Source of the DNA: Lagierella sp.
GTDB taxonomy: Bacteria > Bacillota > Clostridia > Tissierellales > Peptoniphilaceae
Direction: 5' to 3'
Length of the DNA stretch: 64,000 nucleotides
Assembly: GCF_029983815.1 (NCBI RefSeq)
Contig: NZ_JASBYU010000002.1
Coordinates: 62,001-126,000 of the forward strand
Within the stretch, counting starts at the first letter, position 1, and the number at the start of each line of letters is the position of its first letter. A program made the translations under genes and the position numbers. This document shows, in pieces, positions 8,197-17,973 of the stretch. The notes beneath the pieces are model-generated. The model worked only from the letters and a program-made list of their open reading frames with translations, did no database searches and was not told the origin of the DNA.

Positions 8197-9213
8197 ATGG
8201 GAAGGAAAATAAGGATATTAGGTGTTTTTCTGGTCCTGGTGCTGATTATGACATCTTGTGCAAAAGGTGATAGTGGGACAAATAATAAACCAACTGATGA
8301 AAAATCAACCATTGCCAGTGAAAACAAGGACAATAAAGAAGAAAAGAAGATAGATCTATCGGGACTGAGTGATGAAGAAGCGGCTCAAAAGTTGGTCCAG
8401 TTATTAGTGGATGGAAAGGCAGAAGAGTACTTTAATACAACTCAAAGTATGGAAACTATGGATTATCAAAGGATTGTAGTGGGAGAGTCACAGAAACTTT
8501 TTGAAAAGCTAAGTCGTGAAGAAAAAGACGCTTATTTGGAAACTCAAAGTAAGGTTTCAGAAATGGCAAATCAAAGAAATGCCGACTTTGTAGGTCAAGA
8601 ATATGATGTGGCTGAGGAATATGTGGAATTTACGGAAACTGGATATAATATTGAAAAGTATTACACAGGATATGGTGGATTTGTAGAGAATAAAAGTCAA
8701 GAAAAAGCTATTTATGCACTTCAAATAGATATAAACTTATTGGACAAGGATAATAATGTAGTTGCTTCAAGCATGGATACTATTACGTATCTTAAGCAGG
8801 GAGAGACAAGACCTTTTGTTGGAACTGTGAATAATCCGGAGGATAAAAGTATAGAAGTGAAATCTGTAGAATTCAAAGTTTCAAAGGGCACTACTGCAAA
8901 GGCCTTTACTGAAGAATATCTAGAACAAGAGGATTTTGAAATAAAGGATTTGAAGCAAGCTCAAAAAATAGAGATGTCAGATATAGTTGGAACTGTTGTA
9001 AATAAAACGGAAAAAACTTCGGATTTTCTAGAAGTTATTGTACTAATAAGAAAAGACGGAAAGATTGCGGGCGGTAGCAAAACGGGTTTGGCGAAAATGC
9101 CTCCAAAGGGTGAACTCACCTTCCAAACCTCGGTATCTCACAACTTTCCTCTGGAAGATATAGAAGTATATATATATGAAGCTAGTCCCAAAATTGAAGA
9201 TATGAAAATTTAG
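8197..9213 (+). CDS. Lipoprotein of unknown function (paralogue of the 10785 gene)
   Basis: A 338-residue lipoprotein: signal peptide with lipobox MTSC (Cys21), an acidic low-complexity linker to about residue 55, a helical segment, then two beta-rich domains. The start at 8197 follows AGGGGGAG; the open frame continues 15 codons upstream without a site. It shares with the later paralogue the helical part (LVDGKAEEYF / LENKMDEYF), the QGETRPFVGT / PGDTRPFAGS motif and the ending VEVYIYEASPKIED / VEVYIYENAPKLQD. The second half resembles FxLYD-like beta-sandwich lipoproteins. No function can be assigned. Confidence 0.75.
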   Translation: MGRKIRILGVFLVLVLIMTSCAKGDSGTNNKPTDEKSTIASENKDNKEEKKIDLSGLSDEEAAQKLVQLLVDGKAEEYFNTTQSMETMDYQRIVVGESQKLFEKLSREEKDAYLETQSKVSEMANQRNADFVGQEYDVAEEYVEFTETGYNIEKYYTGYGGFVENKSQEKAIYALQIDINLLDKDNNVVASSMDTITYLKQGETRPFVGTVNNPEDKSIEVKSVEFKVSKGTTAKAFTEEYLEQEDFEIKDLKQAQKIEMSDIVGTVVNKTEKTSDFLEVIVLIRKDGKIAGGSKTGLAKMPPKGELTFQTSVSHNFPLEDIEVYIYEASPKIEDMKI

Positions 9214-9221
9214 TAAATATT

Positions 9222-9259
9222 AAAAACTCCAAGTAGGTGATTTTCTATTTGGAGTTTTT
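9222..9259 (+). terminator. Intrinsic terminator
   Basis: AAAAACTCCAAGTAG pairs with CTATTTGGAGTTTTT around a short loop, ending in a T-run. The A-run on the other side makes it potentially bidirectional. The following 155 bases up to the next gene hold no recognisable gene. Confidence 0.85.
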
Positions 9260-9414
9260 ATGTGGTTTATAAGAAAGGTTTATTGAAGTAATTGACAAGG
9301 TGTACCAGGAAATATAAAATAAACTTGTGAAGTAGGATTATAAAACTTTAAATGTTTAAATAATTAATGAAGAGTGAGTCATAAGTTTTTCTTAAAATAA
9401 AAGGAGTTGATAAT

Positions 9415-10574
9415 ATGACCTTGTCATTACCAGAAAAGTTTGAAGAACTTTCCCAAGCAAGGCAGGAAGGTTTTATTAAGGTTAAGGAGCTGAAGGAGTC
9501 AGGCGAGGGAATAGTTGGAGTTTTTGTGCATACACTCCAGCGGAAATTTTAAATGCGGCAGGGCTTGTAGCAGTTGGACTTTGCGGAACAAGTCAAGAGA
9601 CTATACCAGAAGCGGAGAATACTTTACCTAAGAACCTTTGTCCACTGATTAAGTCATCCTATGGCTTTGCAGTTTCACAAAAATGCCCTTATACATATTT
9701 TTCTGACCTAATCATCGGAGAAACCACTTGTGATGGGAAAAAGAAGATGTACGAATTACTAAGGGACTTGGGAAAAGACGTTTATATAATGCATCTTCCC
9801 CAAGGTAATAAAAGACATTATGCTGTAGATATATGGAAGGAAGAGCTTAAACTTCTAATAGAATATCTAGAGAAGAAATTCGATATAGAAATTACCGAAG
9901 AAAAGATTCGAGATGCGGTTAGAAAGACCAATAGACTACGTATAGCTAAACAGAAGATGTTTAATTTACAAAAGATGGATCCTCCTCCAATGCATGGACT
10001 AGATATGATAGCTGCTACAGAAGGTGAGGCATTTAAACTAACCATAGATGATAGGATTAGGGCTATAGAGGAGTTATGTACTTCAATTGAAGAAAATTAT
10101 AGAGAAAATGGTACCGAAATTAAAAAAGATGCAAAGAGGATAATGCTTACAGGTTGTCCTATGGGTGGAGTAATGGACAAGGTGTGTAAGACCATTGAAG
10201 ATAATGAGGGTGTAATAGTTGTCTACGATACCTGTGCTGGTACTAGAACTAGTGAAGACTTGGTAGATGAAAATGCAGAGGATATTTTACGTGCAATAGC
10301 TGAGAGATATTTAAAAATTGGTTGTTCTGTAATGACGGATAATACAGAAAGGGTTTCGAATATTCAAAGACTTATTAAAGAATATAAGGTTGATGGAGTA
10401 GTGGAAGTGATTTTACAGGCTTGCCATACCTTCAACGTGGAAGCTACAAAAATAGAAAGGGAAGTTAGAGAATCCAACATTCCATATATTAAGCTGGAAG
10501 TGGACTATTCTGAGATGGATAGAGGACCAATAGAAACTAGAATTGAAGCCTTTTTGGAAATGATAGACAAATAG
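9415..10574 (+). pseudogene. Double-cubane-cluster reductase (2-hydroxyacyl-CoA dehydratase-like), single-base frameshift
   Basis: From ATG 9415 (AAGGAG at 9401-9406) the frame gives MTLSLPEKFEELSQA and reads to GIVGVFV, then goes out of frame. Adding one T to the five-T run at 9521-9525 restores VFCAYTPAEILNAAGLV and continues to 10574. The restored protein is about 386 residues with cysteines at LCPLIKSSYG, SQKCPYTYF, ETTCDGKKKMY, GCPMGG, YDTCAGTR and ACHTF. This matches the HgdB/BcrB/DCCP family, which carries a double-cubane Fe-S cluster and needs an ATP-driven activator. No activator ATPase is adjacent. An internal ATG at 9747 would give only the C-terminal two thirds, without the first cluster ligands. 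Confidence 0.8.
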
Positions 10575-10586
10575 ATTTGTAATTGA

Positions 10587-10618
10587 ATTGAGTACTGTAA
10601 AGGGTACTCAATTTTTTG
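10587..10618 (+). terminator. Intrinsic terminator
   Basis: ATTGAGTAC pairs with GGTACTCAAT around a short loop, followed by a six-T run and further Ts. Confidence 0.8.
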
Positions 10619-10714
10619 TTTTTTTTGAAACTTTATATATGTTAAAACCAGTCAAATTGGGAATAGTTAAATCCATGTTAAGTTTTATTTTTAACAATGG
10701 AAATCATAAAATCT

Positions 10715-10749
10715 GGGTATTTATATGGTAATACCTATCAATTAGGTAT
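10715..10749 (+). promoter_or_regulatory. Upstream hairpin motif shared with the paralogous lipoprotein gene (copy 2)
   Basis: GGGTATTTATATGGTAAT precedes a seven-base hairpin ATACCTA/TAGGTAT (10731-10737 and 10743-10749) around TCAAT. Compared with copy 1 the flanks are nearly identical while both hairpin arms have changed and still pair. It ends 36 bases before the start codon. Confidence 0.45.
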
Positions 10750-10784
10750 AGATTGACAATTCCTATAAAAATTTGGAGGACATT

Positions 10785-11849
10785 ATGAAAAAACTTATTA
10801 AGATTTTGTCCCTTTCTTTGGCACTTATTATGGTTTTAGCTGCATGTTCCAATGATGGGGGAGAAAAAACTACAGAAGATACTACAAATAAAACGACGGA
10901 AAGTTCAGAAGAACAAGTAACAGAAAATACAGAAGCGACAGAAGAGGAGAAGGTTTTTAAAGAAGGAAAAGACCTGCTCTCTATGAGCCCAGAAGAAATT
11001 CAAGCACTAGATGATGAAGAGAAAAATTTAGGATTAAAAAGACTAGTGTTAGAAAACAAAATGGATGAATATTTTAAAATATTAACTAGTCTTGGCTATG
11101 ATCATATAATAAAGCTAGGTGACAATGATAAGTTCATGGAGGATTATTTCACAGAAGAGGAACAGGAAGTAGCAAAAAATAATTTTTATGCTTTCGATGA
11201 AAAAAAATCCAAAGAATTTGCAGAGAGTGTAGGAAAGGCTTACGATATAGCAAAAGACAAAATAGAGGTTGGAGAAACAGGCTTCGATATAGGTAAAAAA
11301 CAAGTAACTTTTGCTGGGTTTATTAAGAACAAGGATTCTAAAACAACTGTCTTTGGACCGGTAGTAAAGGCTACCTTACTAGACAATAAAGGCGAAGTCA
11401 TATCAAATTTTCAATATAAATTACCTTTTATAAGACCTGGAGATACAAGGCCTTTTGCAGGAAGTATTAAAATTTTAAAGGGCAAAAAGCCAGATAAAGT
11501 GGAATTTGAAATAAAAGGTGGAATGGAAGAGGAATACGTTGAAGAATATCTTGGATTTGACGACTTTCAAGTTGAAAATATCAGTAAGATGAAAATGGAT
11601 GATGGTGTATCAGTGTCTGGTAATTATATCAACAAATCAGAAAGAAATGCCGAAGGAATAGAGATATTTGCTATAGGTAAAAAGGACGGAAAGCCAGTGA
11701 CAGGAGCTAAACAAAATATTATTGAGCCAGTATATCCAAAAGTTCAACAAACTTTCACGGTTATACTCCCAACAGAAGGCAAAATAGGGGATGTGGAAGT
11801 GTATATCTATGAAAATGCACCAAAATTACAGGATGCACAACAATTTTAA
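10785..11849 (+). CDS. Lipoprotein of unknown function (paralogue of the 8197 gene)
   Basis: A 354-residue lipoprotein: lipobox LAAC (Cys21), a Thr/Glu-rich linker to about residue 60, a helical segment, and two beta-rich domains with the PGDTRPFAGS and VEVYIYENAPKLQD motifs shared with the first paralogue. The start at 10785 is preceded by TTGGAGG; an in-frame ATG at 10773 lies before that site and is not used in this call. The gene stands alone between terminators. The conserved pairing of upstream motif and protein suggests the two copies arose by duplication and stay under common control. No function can be assigned. Confidence 0.75.
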   Translation: MKKLIKILSLSLALIMVLAACSNDGGEKTTEDTTNKTTESSEEQVTENTEATEEEKVFKEGKDLLSMSPEEIQALDDEEKNLGLKRLVLENKMDEYFKILTSLGYDHIIKLGDNDKFMEDYFTEEEQEVAKNNFYAFDEKKSKEFAESVGKAYDIAKDKIEVGETGFDIGKKQVTFAGFIKNKDSKTTVFGPVVKATLLDNKGEVISNFQYKLPFIRPGDTRPFAGSIKILKGKKPDKVEFEIKGGMEEEYVEEYLGFDDFQVENISKMKMDDGVSVSGNYINKSERNAEGIEIFAIGKKDGKPVTGAKQNIIEPVYPKVQQTFTVILPTEGKIGDVEVYIYENAPKLQDAQQF

Positions 11850-11855
11850 AGTGAG

Positions 11856-11885
11856 AAAAACGAGTGCTTAATTGCACTCGTTTTT
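11856..11885. terminator. Bidirectional intrinsic terminator
   Basis: AAAAACGAGTGC (11856-11867) and GCACTCGTTTTT (11874-11885) form a perfect 12-base stem around TTAATT. It serves the lipoprotein gene on one strand and the large surface-protein gene on the other. Confidence 0.92.
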
Positions 11886-11929
11886 ACTTGTCTCTTGGTT
11901 TTAGGAACATTTACTAAAATGTATTTCGT

Positions 11930-14900
11930 TTATTTCAGCTTGCTTCTAACTTTAAGTGAAATAGTATCCTTTCCGCCAAGAATAGTTATTTTATTGTTAT
12001 TACTTTCATCAATTAAATCAGAAACACTTTTTGGTAAGGTGTCTTTTGGAGTTAAAATTATTGGCGCATTATATTTTGCGGACAATACAGATCCGGCCAA
12101 TGAATCAGCAAAGTTTTCACCACTAGCAATTATTATGTTTTCAGTGTCTAGATTTTTATTCTTCGCCAATGATACTGCTGTTTCATAGCGGTCGTCTCCA
12201 AATATACGTTCAACATCTTTATTGGAATTTTTTAATTTTGATTCCAAACTGGTGCTTATAGAGTCCTTTCCTCCAATAATTAATATTTTTGAAGCGTTAC
12301 TAATTAAATCTTCAGCATTTCTGGAAAGATTTGTTCCATTAGAAAGAAGTATACTCATTTTGTTTTTACCTGCAAAACCTCCAATTGCAAGAGCATCAGG
12401 ATAGTTTCTGCCATCTGCAATTACTATATCCTGTACATTTGGATTCAAAGCTTGAACTTTTTTAGCTATTAATACAGAGGTGTCATATCTATTATTACCA
12501 GCAATTCGCTCTACTTTAAGTCCTAAATCTACTAATTCATTTTCTACGGATTTATTGATTGTATCCTTTCCGCCTATTAGATATACTTTTGTGGATTTCA
12601 ATCTTTTAATTTCATCTCTTGTTACTGTGTTTAGATTTTTTGAACTTGTAAGTAACAATGGTGCATCTAGTGAAATAGCAAAACTCGTTGAAGTTAAAGC
12701 ATCTGCAAAGATTTCTCCTGAAGCTAAAACTACTTCTTGTGATGATCCGTAAATTTTTTGTGATATCCTTACTGCAGTTTCGTAACGATCGTGTCCTTTA
12801 ATTTCCTCAATAATTTTTTTCTCATTATTATCTTCTGTTGGTGAAGGGACACCTGGAACGTATTTGTCAGTATTGTCTGTAGGATCAGTATTGTCAGTAG
12901 GATCAGTATTGTCAGTAGGTTCAGTAGAGTCTGTAGGCTCGGTAGCATCTGTAGGTTCGGCTGGATCTACAGGTTCTGTGGATTTTTCTGTTATTATAAC
13001 AGGGATTTCTATTATTTTTTTACTTCCATCTTTAAATGTAATTTCCACAGTTCCCACATATTCACCAGGTTTATTTGTATCAATTTTAGGATCTGTTATA
13101 TCTTTTATTGTTGCTCCATCAGGAAGATTTTTTATATTATCAGTTATATTAAGCTTTTCTCCACGTTCAATTTTTTCTTTCAGTATATCACTATCTTTAA
13201 TTTCATGGATAGGATTAATTTCGATACTTCCATTAAATATTACTTCTTGATTTTTCAAAGATTTTTCATTGTTAAATTTTAAATGTTCTAGGTTTTGTGT
13301 ATATAGCTTAACGACTTTTAGTTTTCCGTTAGGGTCATTTAAGTCTAAGCTATTTTTGAAAGCATCATCTGATAAATTTAACAATGACTTTGGTAGGTTA
13401 ACTTCTATTAGATTATTATTACAAAAAGCTTCTTTTCCAATAGATTCAAGTCCTTCAGGAAGAATTACTTCTGTAATATATCTGTGTTTTTCTTTTTGCT
13501 TAAAAGCATATTTTCCTATATCTTTAACATTTTCAGGTATTACGATCTTATCGAGTAAATTTGCTTGAAAAGCTCTTTCGTCTATGGTTTCCAATGTCCT
13601 AGGTAAATTTAATTCCTTTAGTTGGTTACCACGGAAGGCAGATTGTTTTACCCTAGTTACTCCTTCGTGAATAGTTAGGCTTTCTATGTCATTGTAACTA
13701 AAGATACCATTATTAAGTTCGGTAAGTCCTTTAGACAATTTTAGTTCTACAATTTTATTTAAGGAAAAAGCGCCTACTCCTAAATGGGTTATAGAATCCG
13801 GTAGCACTAGCGAAGTTAGTTGATTTCCGTTAAATGCAAGTACATCAATAGACTTTAAGGTTTCAGGGAACTCAATACTATTAATGTTGTTATATCTAAA
13901 AGCATTTTGAGATATCTTTTCAAGCTTTACAGGAAGTTTAACACTAACTAAACCATAAGGAGAAGCTAGACCTGGAAGACAACCTTCAACTAATTCTACT
14001 TTTTCGATTTCAAGCTCAAAAGCGCTTGGACCGATTTCTGTAATTATTGTTCCGTCAGGATTTGTATCAGGTAAGACTAAATTCTTATTATTTTCAAATT
14101 TCTTTTTACCACTTTCACTAAATCCAGTAATAATATTTTTATCATAGGTAAAGTCGTCACTAGTGTATTCTTCAACAGCTGGTTCACCTGAAAATACAAA
14201 CTCCTGATTTAGTAAAGATTTATCGTTGTTAAATTCTAGGTGTTTTTCATTTTCGGTATTTAATCTAACTATTCCGCTTTCATTAAAACCAACATTTCCT
14301 TTAAAGCTGTCCTTTTCAATGTTTTCTAAAGTTGAAGGGATGTTAACTTCCTCCAATTTATTGTTTTGAAAGGCTAGTGAATCTATATTTTTCAAACCTT
14401 CATTAAGAGTCAACTTAGTTAAAGTTCCAGTTTTAGGATATCTATTACCAGATTTAAAAGCCATTCTACCAATAGACTCTACAGATGAAGGAATCTCCAA
14501 TTCGGTTAATTCATTTCCAACAAAGGCACTTTGTCCAATGGAAGTAACTCCATCTTCGATAGTAAGTTTCTTTATAGGATTCATTGTGAATAAACCATTA
14601 GATATTTCCTTAATATTTGAAGGTATAGTAACTTCAGTTATTTGGTTAACACCAAAAGCAGATATTCCAATATCTGTTAAATTTTCACTTAAATCTATTG
14701 AACTCAAATTATTGCTATTTAAGGCAAAGCTTTCAATAGAAGTTACACTTTCAGGAATTTCAATAGATTCTATTCCTTTGTTTCTAAAGGCGCTATTACC
14801 AATTATTGTAATTTCTTCACCATTATCATTTTTAGCTGGAAGATTAACATCCTTTAGAGTCTCTAATTTCGTCAATCCACTTTCGGAAAAACCAGTTATT

Positions 14901-17656
14901 TTTGCACCGTCGAAAATAAAGTCGCTAACTACATAGGTAGAATTGTCTACTTCTTCTTTAGAGTATACAAACTCTTGATTTACTAGAGATTTATCATTAT
15001 TAAAATCTAAATGACTTTCATTATTTGTATTTAATCTTACAACACCAGAAGATTCGTAGCCGAGATTACCTTTAAAGGAACTGTTATTTATAGAAGTTAA
15101 GGACTTAGGAATATCCACCTCTTGAAGAAGTTGGTTTCCAAAGGCGTCCCTATCAATTGTCAAAAGACCTTCATTTAGAGTTAAACTCTTTAGTGTTCCA
15201 GATTGAGCTCTTGTACCATCTTTAAAGGCCATTCTGCCAATTTTTTCTACGGAACCAGGAATCTCAAGTTCTGTTAATTTATGAGCTATAAAAGCACTTT
15301 GTTCTATTATCTTAACTCCATCTTCAATAGTAAGTTTTTCAATATGATTTGTTGACAGCATACCAGATGGAATAACTTCTAATGAGCCTGGGATAGTTAG
15401 TTCCTTGATTTGATTTACACCAAAAGCTGAAATGCCTACTTCTTTTATTGAGCTCGGAAGTTTCAATTCAGTTAGGTTGTTTTTATTAAAAGCTAGCTTT
15501 CCAATGGAAGTTACGGATTCAGGAATTTCAATAGATTCTATTCCCTTACCTGTAAAAGAGTCATCTCCAATGGAAGTAATAGTTTCGTCTTGTTGGTTTT
15601 TAGCGGGTAAATTTACATCTTTTAAATTTTCAAGCTTTTTAAGACCACTTTCTGAAAAGCCAGTTATAGTAGTTCCGTCAAAAGTAAAATCAGAAGCTAG
15701 ATAATTATTGGAACTTGTTTTTTCTATTACAAAGGCAAGTTCTAAGGTGTTGGTTCCACCAAAATTAGAAGCCTTATTCATAATAAAGCCTTCCTTTGGA
15801 GGGAACGTTTCATCTGTTATCTGATCCATTTCGCCTTTTACAATCACATTGTTTTGATCTGCGAAAGGTGCTATAGGTTCCCAAAGGGTTTTAATATCTG
15901 CGTACTCATCAAACTTTCCAGTCTTATCTTCGTTTAATTCTTTCCCATCAAGGCTTCTATATCGTTGATATGAGGACATAAACTGAATGTTCACATTATC
16001 TTTAATCCAATTTTCCAATTCCGCAGGGCTTTCAACTTTTACTACTGTAGGATTTGTTGTAGTTATTAAATTGGTTTTTTCATTATTACAAAATGCGGTA
16101 TAGTCCACATAGAGTTCTTTATTGATATCTTCCAGTTCAATTGTTTGGATTTGTTGTCCCAAATTATTTTTTAATGTAAGTTTTGGAGAGTCCTTTCCTC
16201 CAAGTACCTTTAATTTATTTACATTAGTATATCTAAAGGCGGATGGTCCAACCCAGTTTACAGTAGAAGGAATAACCAATTCCCCTGAAAGAATAGAATT
16301 GGTAAAGAAAGCGTGGTCGCCAATCTCTTCTAAACCTTCGTTAAACTTCACTTCTCTTAAGCTTTTATTTGCTGAAAAAGTATAAGAGCCCAACTTCTTC
16401 ATAGTTGAAGGAAGATCGACCTTAGACAGATTATTGTTACTAAAAGCTCCAAATTCTGTATATTCAAGACCTTCCGGAAGGGTAACAGAAGTCAAATTTT
16501 TATTGCTAAATGCAGCTTTACCAATCCCTACAACCTTAACTCCATCTATTTCACTTGGGATGGTTAAGTCTGAGTCGTGGCCATTATACTTAGTAATTAA
16601 ACCTGTATCAGAGTCAATTTCAAATACTTTATCAACTTCCGTAGGTGACTTAGCGATAAAGGTCAGTGAAATAGTATTGGTACCAAGACAATTGTCTGGA
16701 TTAGCTGTAATATAACCTTCTTTTGGCGGGAAATCTTCTGAAGTGATAGTTTTCATAGTACCAGTTACTTCAAATTCTCCATCTTTTACAAAAGAATCCT
16801 TACTATTCCATGAAACCTCAATTGGTTCGATCAAATCTGAATGACCAGTATTGTCATCAATTTTCACATAAGACATTATGAAGTTAATATTTAAATTGTT
16901 ATCAATCCAAGTATTAACATCTTCATACGTACTAGCATCTATTGGTATTTTAGTTTTAGGACTAATTATTATAACTTTTTCTTTTTTCTCTCTATTACAA
17001 AATGCTGTATAATCAACTTTTATATTTTTTCTTTCGCTTTCTAAATTAATGTAATTTAAATGATCAGATAATGCATTTTTTAATACTATAGGGGATGAGT
17101 TGGAATCTCCCTTTATGTTTAAAGTGATTAAATTGGATTTTGCAAAAGCTTTAGGACCGATCCACTCAACGGTAGATGGAATAGTTAATTCACCTGCAAG
17201 AGCAGGAGTATTATTGAAAGCAAAACTTTCAATTTGTTTAAGTCCTTCATTTAAGTGAACATCTTTTAAATTCTTGCAAATTGCAAAAGCGTAGGATTCG
17301 ATTTTACGCATTGTAGAAGGCATTGAAATCTCTGTGAAATTATTATTAGTAAGAGAAGCATAGCTTAAATATGTCATACCTTCAGGTAATACTATGCTTG
17401 TTAGCTCTTTTCCGCGTAGTGCACCAACGCCTAATCCTAGTACTTGTTTTCCATTTATTTTAGATGGAATTACCAAGTCTGTTTCATTCCCGTTATATCC
17501 TGTTATTTCTCCCTTTGATGCATCAAACTCAAATTGAGTAGCATCTGTTGTAATATTTTGATTTACAACAGTTTCGGCTCCTAGAGCTGAAATAGGAGAT
17601 AGGATAATTGATAAAACGAGTAATAATGATATTAATCGTCTTCTTAATTGTTTCAT
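11930..17656 (-). CDS. Giant surface protein: BspA-type leucine-rich repeats plus three cell-wall-binding-2 repeats
   Basis: A 1908-residue secreted protein. Residues 1-27 form a signal peptide ending near SALGAE. Five leucine-rich (LRR_5/BspA-type) modules start near residues 40, 342, 652, 908 and 1165. The first two share an inserted beta domain with the FPPKEGYI/FPPKEGFI motif; the last three each open with a SGF-type ITGFSESG segment. Residues about 1485-1560 resemble a Rib-type beta domain (LNITDNIKNLPDGATI). A Pro-Thr-Asp linker follows at about 1562-1599, then three CWB2 repeats (GHDRYETAV, GNNRYDTSV, GDDRYETAV). CWB2 repeats hold proteins noncovalently to cell-wall polymers in Clostridia. 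LRR_5 modules often mediate adhesion. The start has GGAGGATTTAT directly upstream. Confidence 0.92.
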   Translation of the reverse strand: MKQLRRRLISLLLVLSIILSPISALGAETVVNQNITTDATQFEFDASKGEITGYNGNETDLVIPSKINGKQVLGLGVGALRGKELTSIVLPEGMTYLSYASLTNNNFTEISMPSTMRKIESYAFAICKNLKDVHLNEGLKQIESFAFNNTPALAGELTIPSTVEWIGPKAFAKSNLITLNIKGDSNSSPIVLKNALSDHLNYINLESERKNIKVDYTAFCNREKKEKVIIISPKTKIPIDASTYEDVNTWIDNNLNINFIMSYVKIDDNTGHSDLIEPIEVSWNSKDSFVKDGEFEVTGTMKTITSEDFPPKEGYITANPDNCLGTNTISLTFIAKSPTEVDKVFEIDSDTGLITKYNGHDSDLTIPSEIDGVKVVGIGKAAFSNKNLTSVTLPEGLEYTEFGAFSNNNLSKVDLPSTMKKLGSYTFSANKSLREVKFNEGLEEIGDHAFFTNSILSGELVIPSTVNWVGPSAFRYTNVNKLKVLGGKDSPKLTLKNNLGQQIQTIELEDINKELYVDYTAFCNNEKTNLITTTNPTVVKVESPAELENWIKDNVNIQFMSSYQRYRSLDGKELNEDKTGKFDEYADIKTLWEPIAPFADQNNVIVKGEMDQITDETFPPKEGFIMNKASNFGGTNTLELAFVIEKTSSNNYLASDFTFDGTTITGFSESGLKKLENLKDVNLPAKNQQDETITSIGDDSFTGKGIESIEIPESVTSIGKLAFNKNNLTELKLPSSIKEVGISAFGVNQIKELTIPGSLEVIPSGMLSTNHIEKLTIEDGVKIIEQSAFIAHKLTELEIPGSVEKIGRMAFKDGTRAQSGTLKSLTLNEGLLTIDRDAFGNQLLQEVDIPKSLTSINNSSFKGNLGYESSGVVRLNTNNESHLDFNNDKSLVNQEFVYSKEEVDNSTYVVSDFIFDGAKITGFSESGLTKLETLKDVNLPAKNDNGEEITIIGNSAFRNKGIESIEIPESVTSIESFALNSNNLSSIDLSENLTDIGISAFGVNQITEVTIPSNIKEISNGLFTMNPIKKLTIEDGVTSIGQSAFVGNELTELEIPSSVESIGRMAFKSGNRYPKTGTLTKLTLNEGLKNIDSLAFQNNKLEEVNIPSTLENIEKDSFKGNVGFNESGIVRLNTENEKHLEFNNDKSLLNQEFVFSGEPAVEEYTSDDFTYDKNIITGFSESGKKKFENNKNLVLPDTNPDGTIITEIGPSAFELEIEKVELVEGCLPGLASPYGLVSVKLPVKLEKISQNAFRYNNINSIEFPETLKSIDVLAFNGNQLTSLVLPDSITHLGVGAFSLNKIVELKLSKGLTELNNGIFSYNDIESLTIHEGVTRVKQSAFRGNQLKELNLPRTLETIDERAFQANLLDKIVIPENVKDIGKYAFKQKEKHRYITEVILPEGLESIGKEAFCNNNLIEVNLPKSLLNLSDDAFKNSLDLNDPNGKLKVVKLYTQNLEHLKFNNEKSLKNQEVIFNGSIEINPIHEIKDSDILKEKIERGEKLNITDNIKNLPDGATIKDITDPKIDTNKPGEYVGTVEITFKDGSKKIIEIPVIITEKSTEPVDPAEPTDATEPTDSTEPTDNTDPTDNTDPTDNTDKYVPGVPSPTEDNNEKKIIEEIKGHDRYETAVRISQKIYGSSQEVVLASGEIFADALTSTSFAISLDAPLLLTSSKNLNTVTRDEIKRLKSTKVYLIGGKDTINKSVENELVDLGLKVERIAGNNRYDTSVLIAKKVQALNPNVQDIVIADGRNYPDALAIGGFAGKNKMSILLSNGTNLSRNAEDLISNASKILIIGGKDSISTSLESKLKNSNKDVERIFGDDRYETAVSLAKNKNLDTENIIIASGENFADSLAGSVLSAKYNAPIILTPKDTLPKSVSDLIDESNNNKITILGGKDTISLKVRSKLK
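12867..12974 (-). repeat. 18-base tandem repeat coding the Thr-Asp-Pro linker
   Basis: Six units of 18 bases (plus-strand type TCAGTATTGTCTGTAGGA) encode six-residue blocks such as TDNTDP. The three units nearest the C-terminal side are nearly identical and the others are diverged, which points to recent copy-number change at that end. Confidence 0.85.
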
Positions 17657-17910
17657 ATAAATCCTCCATTTTTATTTTTTATTGTTAAGCTTAATGTCCT
17701 TACAAACCAAGACAAAAATATAACAATACATTGAGTTAAGTGTATCACCACGGGTTAAATAAATCCAATAAGTATACAAAATGAACAATAAAACATTTAA
17801 AGAATTTCCTTTGTGTATATATTAATTTTAAATGAATTAGAATATTGAATTCTGTTGTTTAACGGCTTAAAAGTGTTTTTAGAAAGTGATAAATATTAGA
17901 TTTGTTTCAA

Positions 17911-17939
17911 TTGACAGCAAAAAGTTGAAGATATATTGT
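17911..17939 (+). promoter_or_regulatory. Promoter of the nucleoside hydrolase gene, in the 17657-17973 divergent gap
   Basis: TTGACA at 17911-17916, a 17-base spacer and TATTGT at 17934-17939. The rest of the 317-base gap is very A+T-rich and must also hold the promoter of the surface protein on the other strand. I see no gene, repeat or clear operator in it. Confidence 0.55.
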
Positions 17940-17973
17940 ATATGTAGAATGTTATACAACTAGGAGGAAGATT

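Noticed and set aside
9521..9525. Programmed frameshifting in the double-cubane reductase gene
   Set aside because: There is no slippery heptamer with a following structure, and intact homologues are not known to need frameshifting; mutation or sequencing error is simpler.
8114..10720. GGGTAT upstream of the lipoprotein paralogues as a sigma-B -10 element
   Set aside because: No GTTT-type -35 is found 12-15 bases upstream in either copy.
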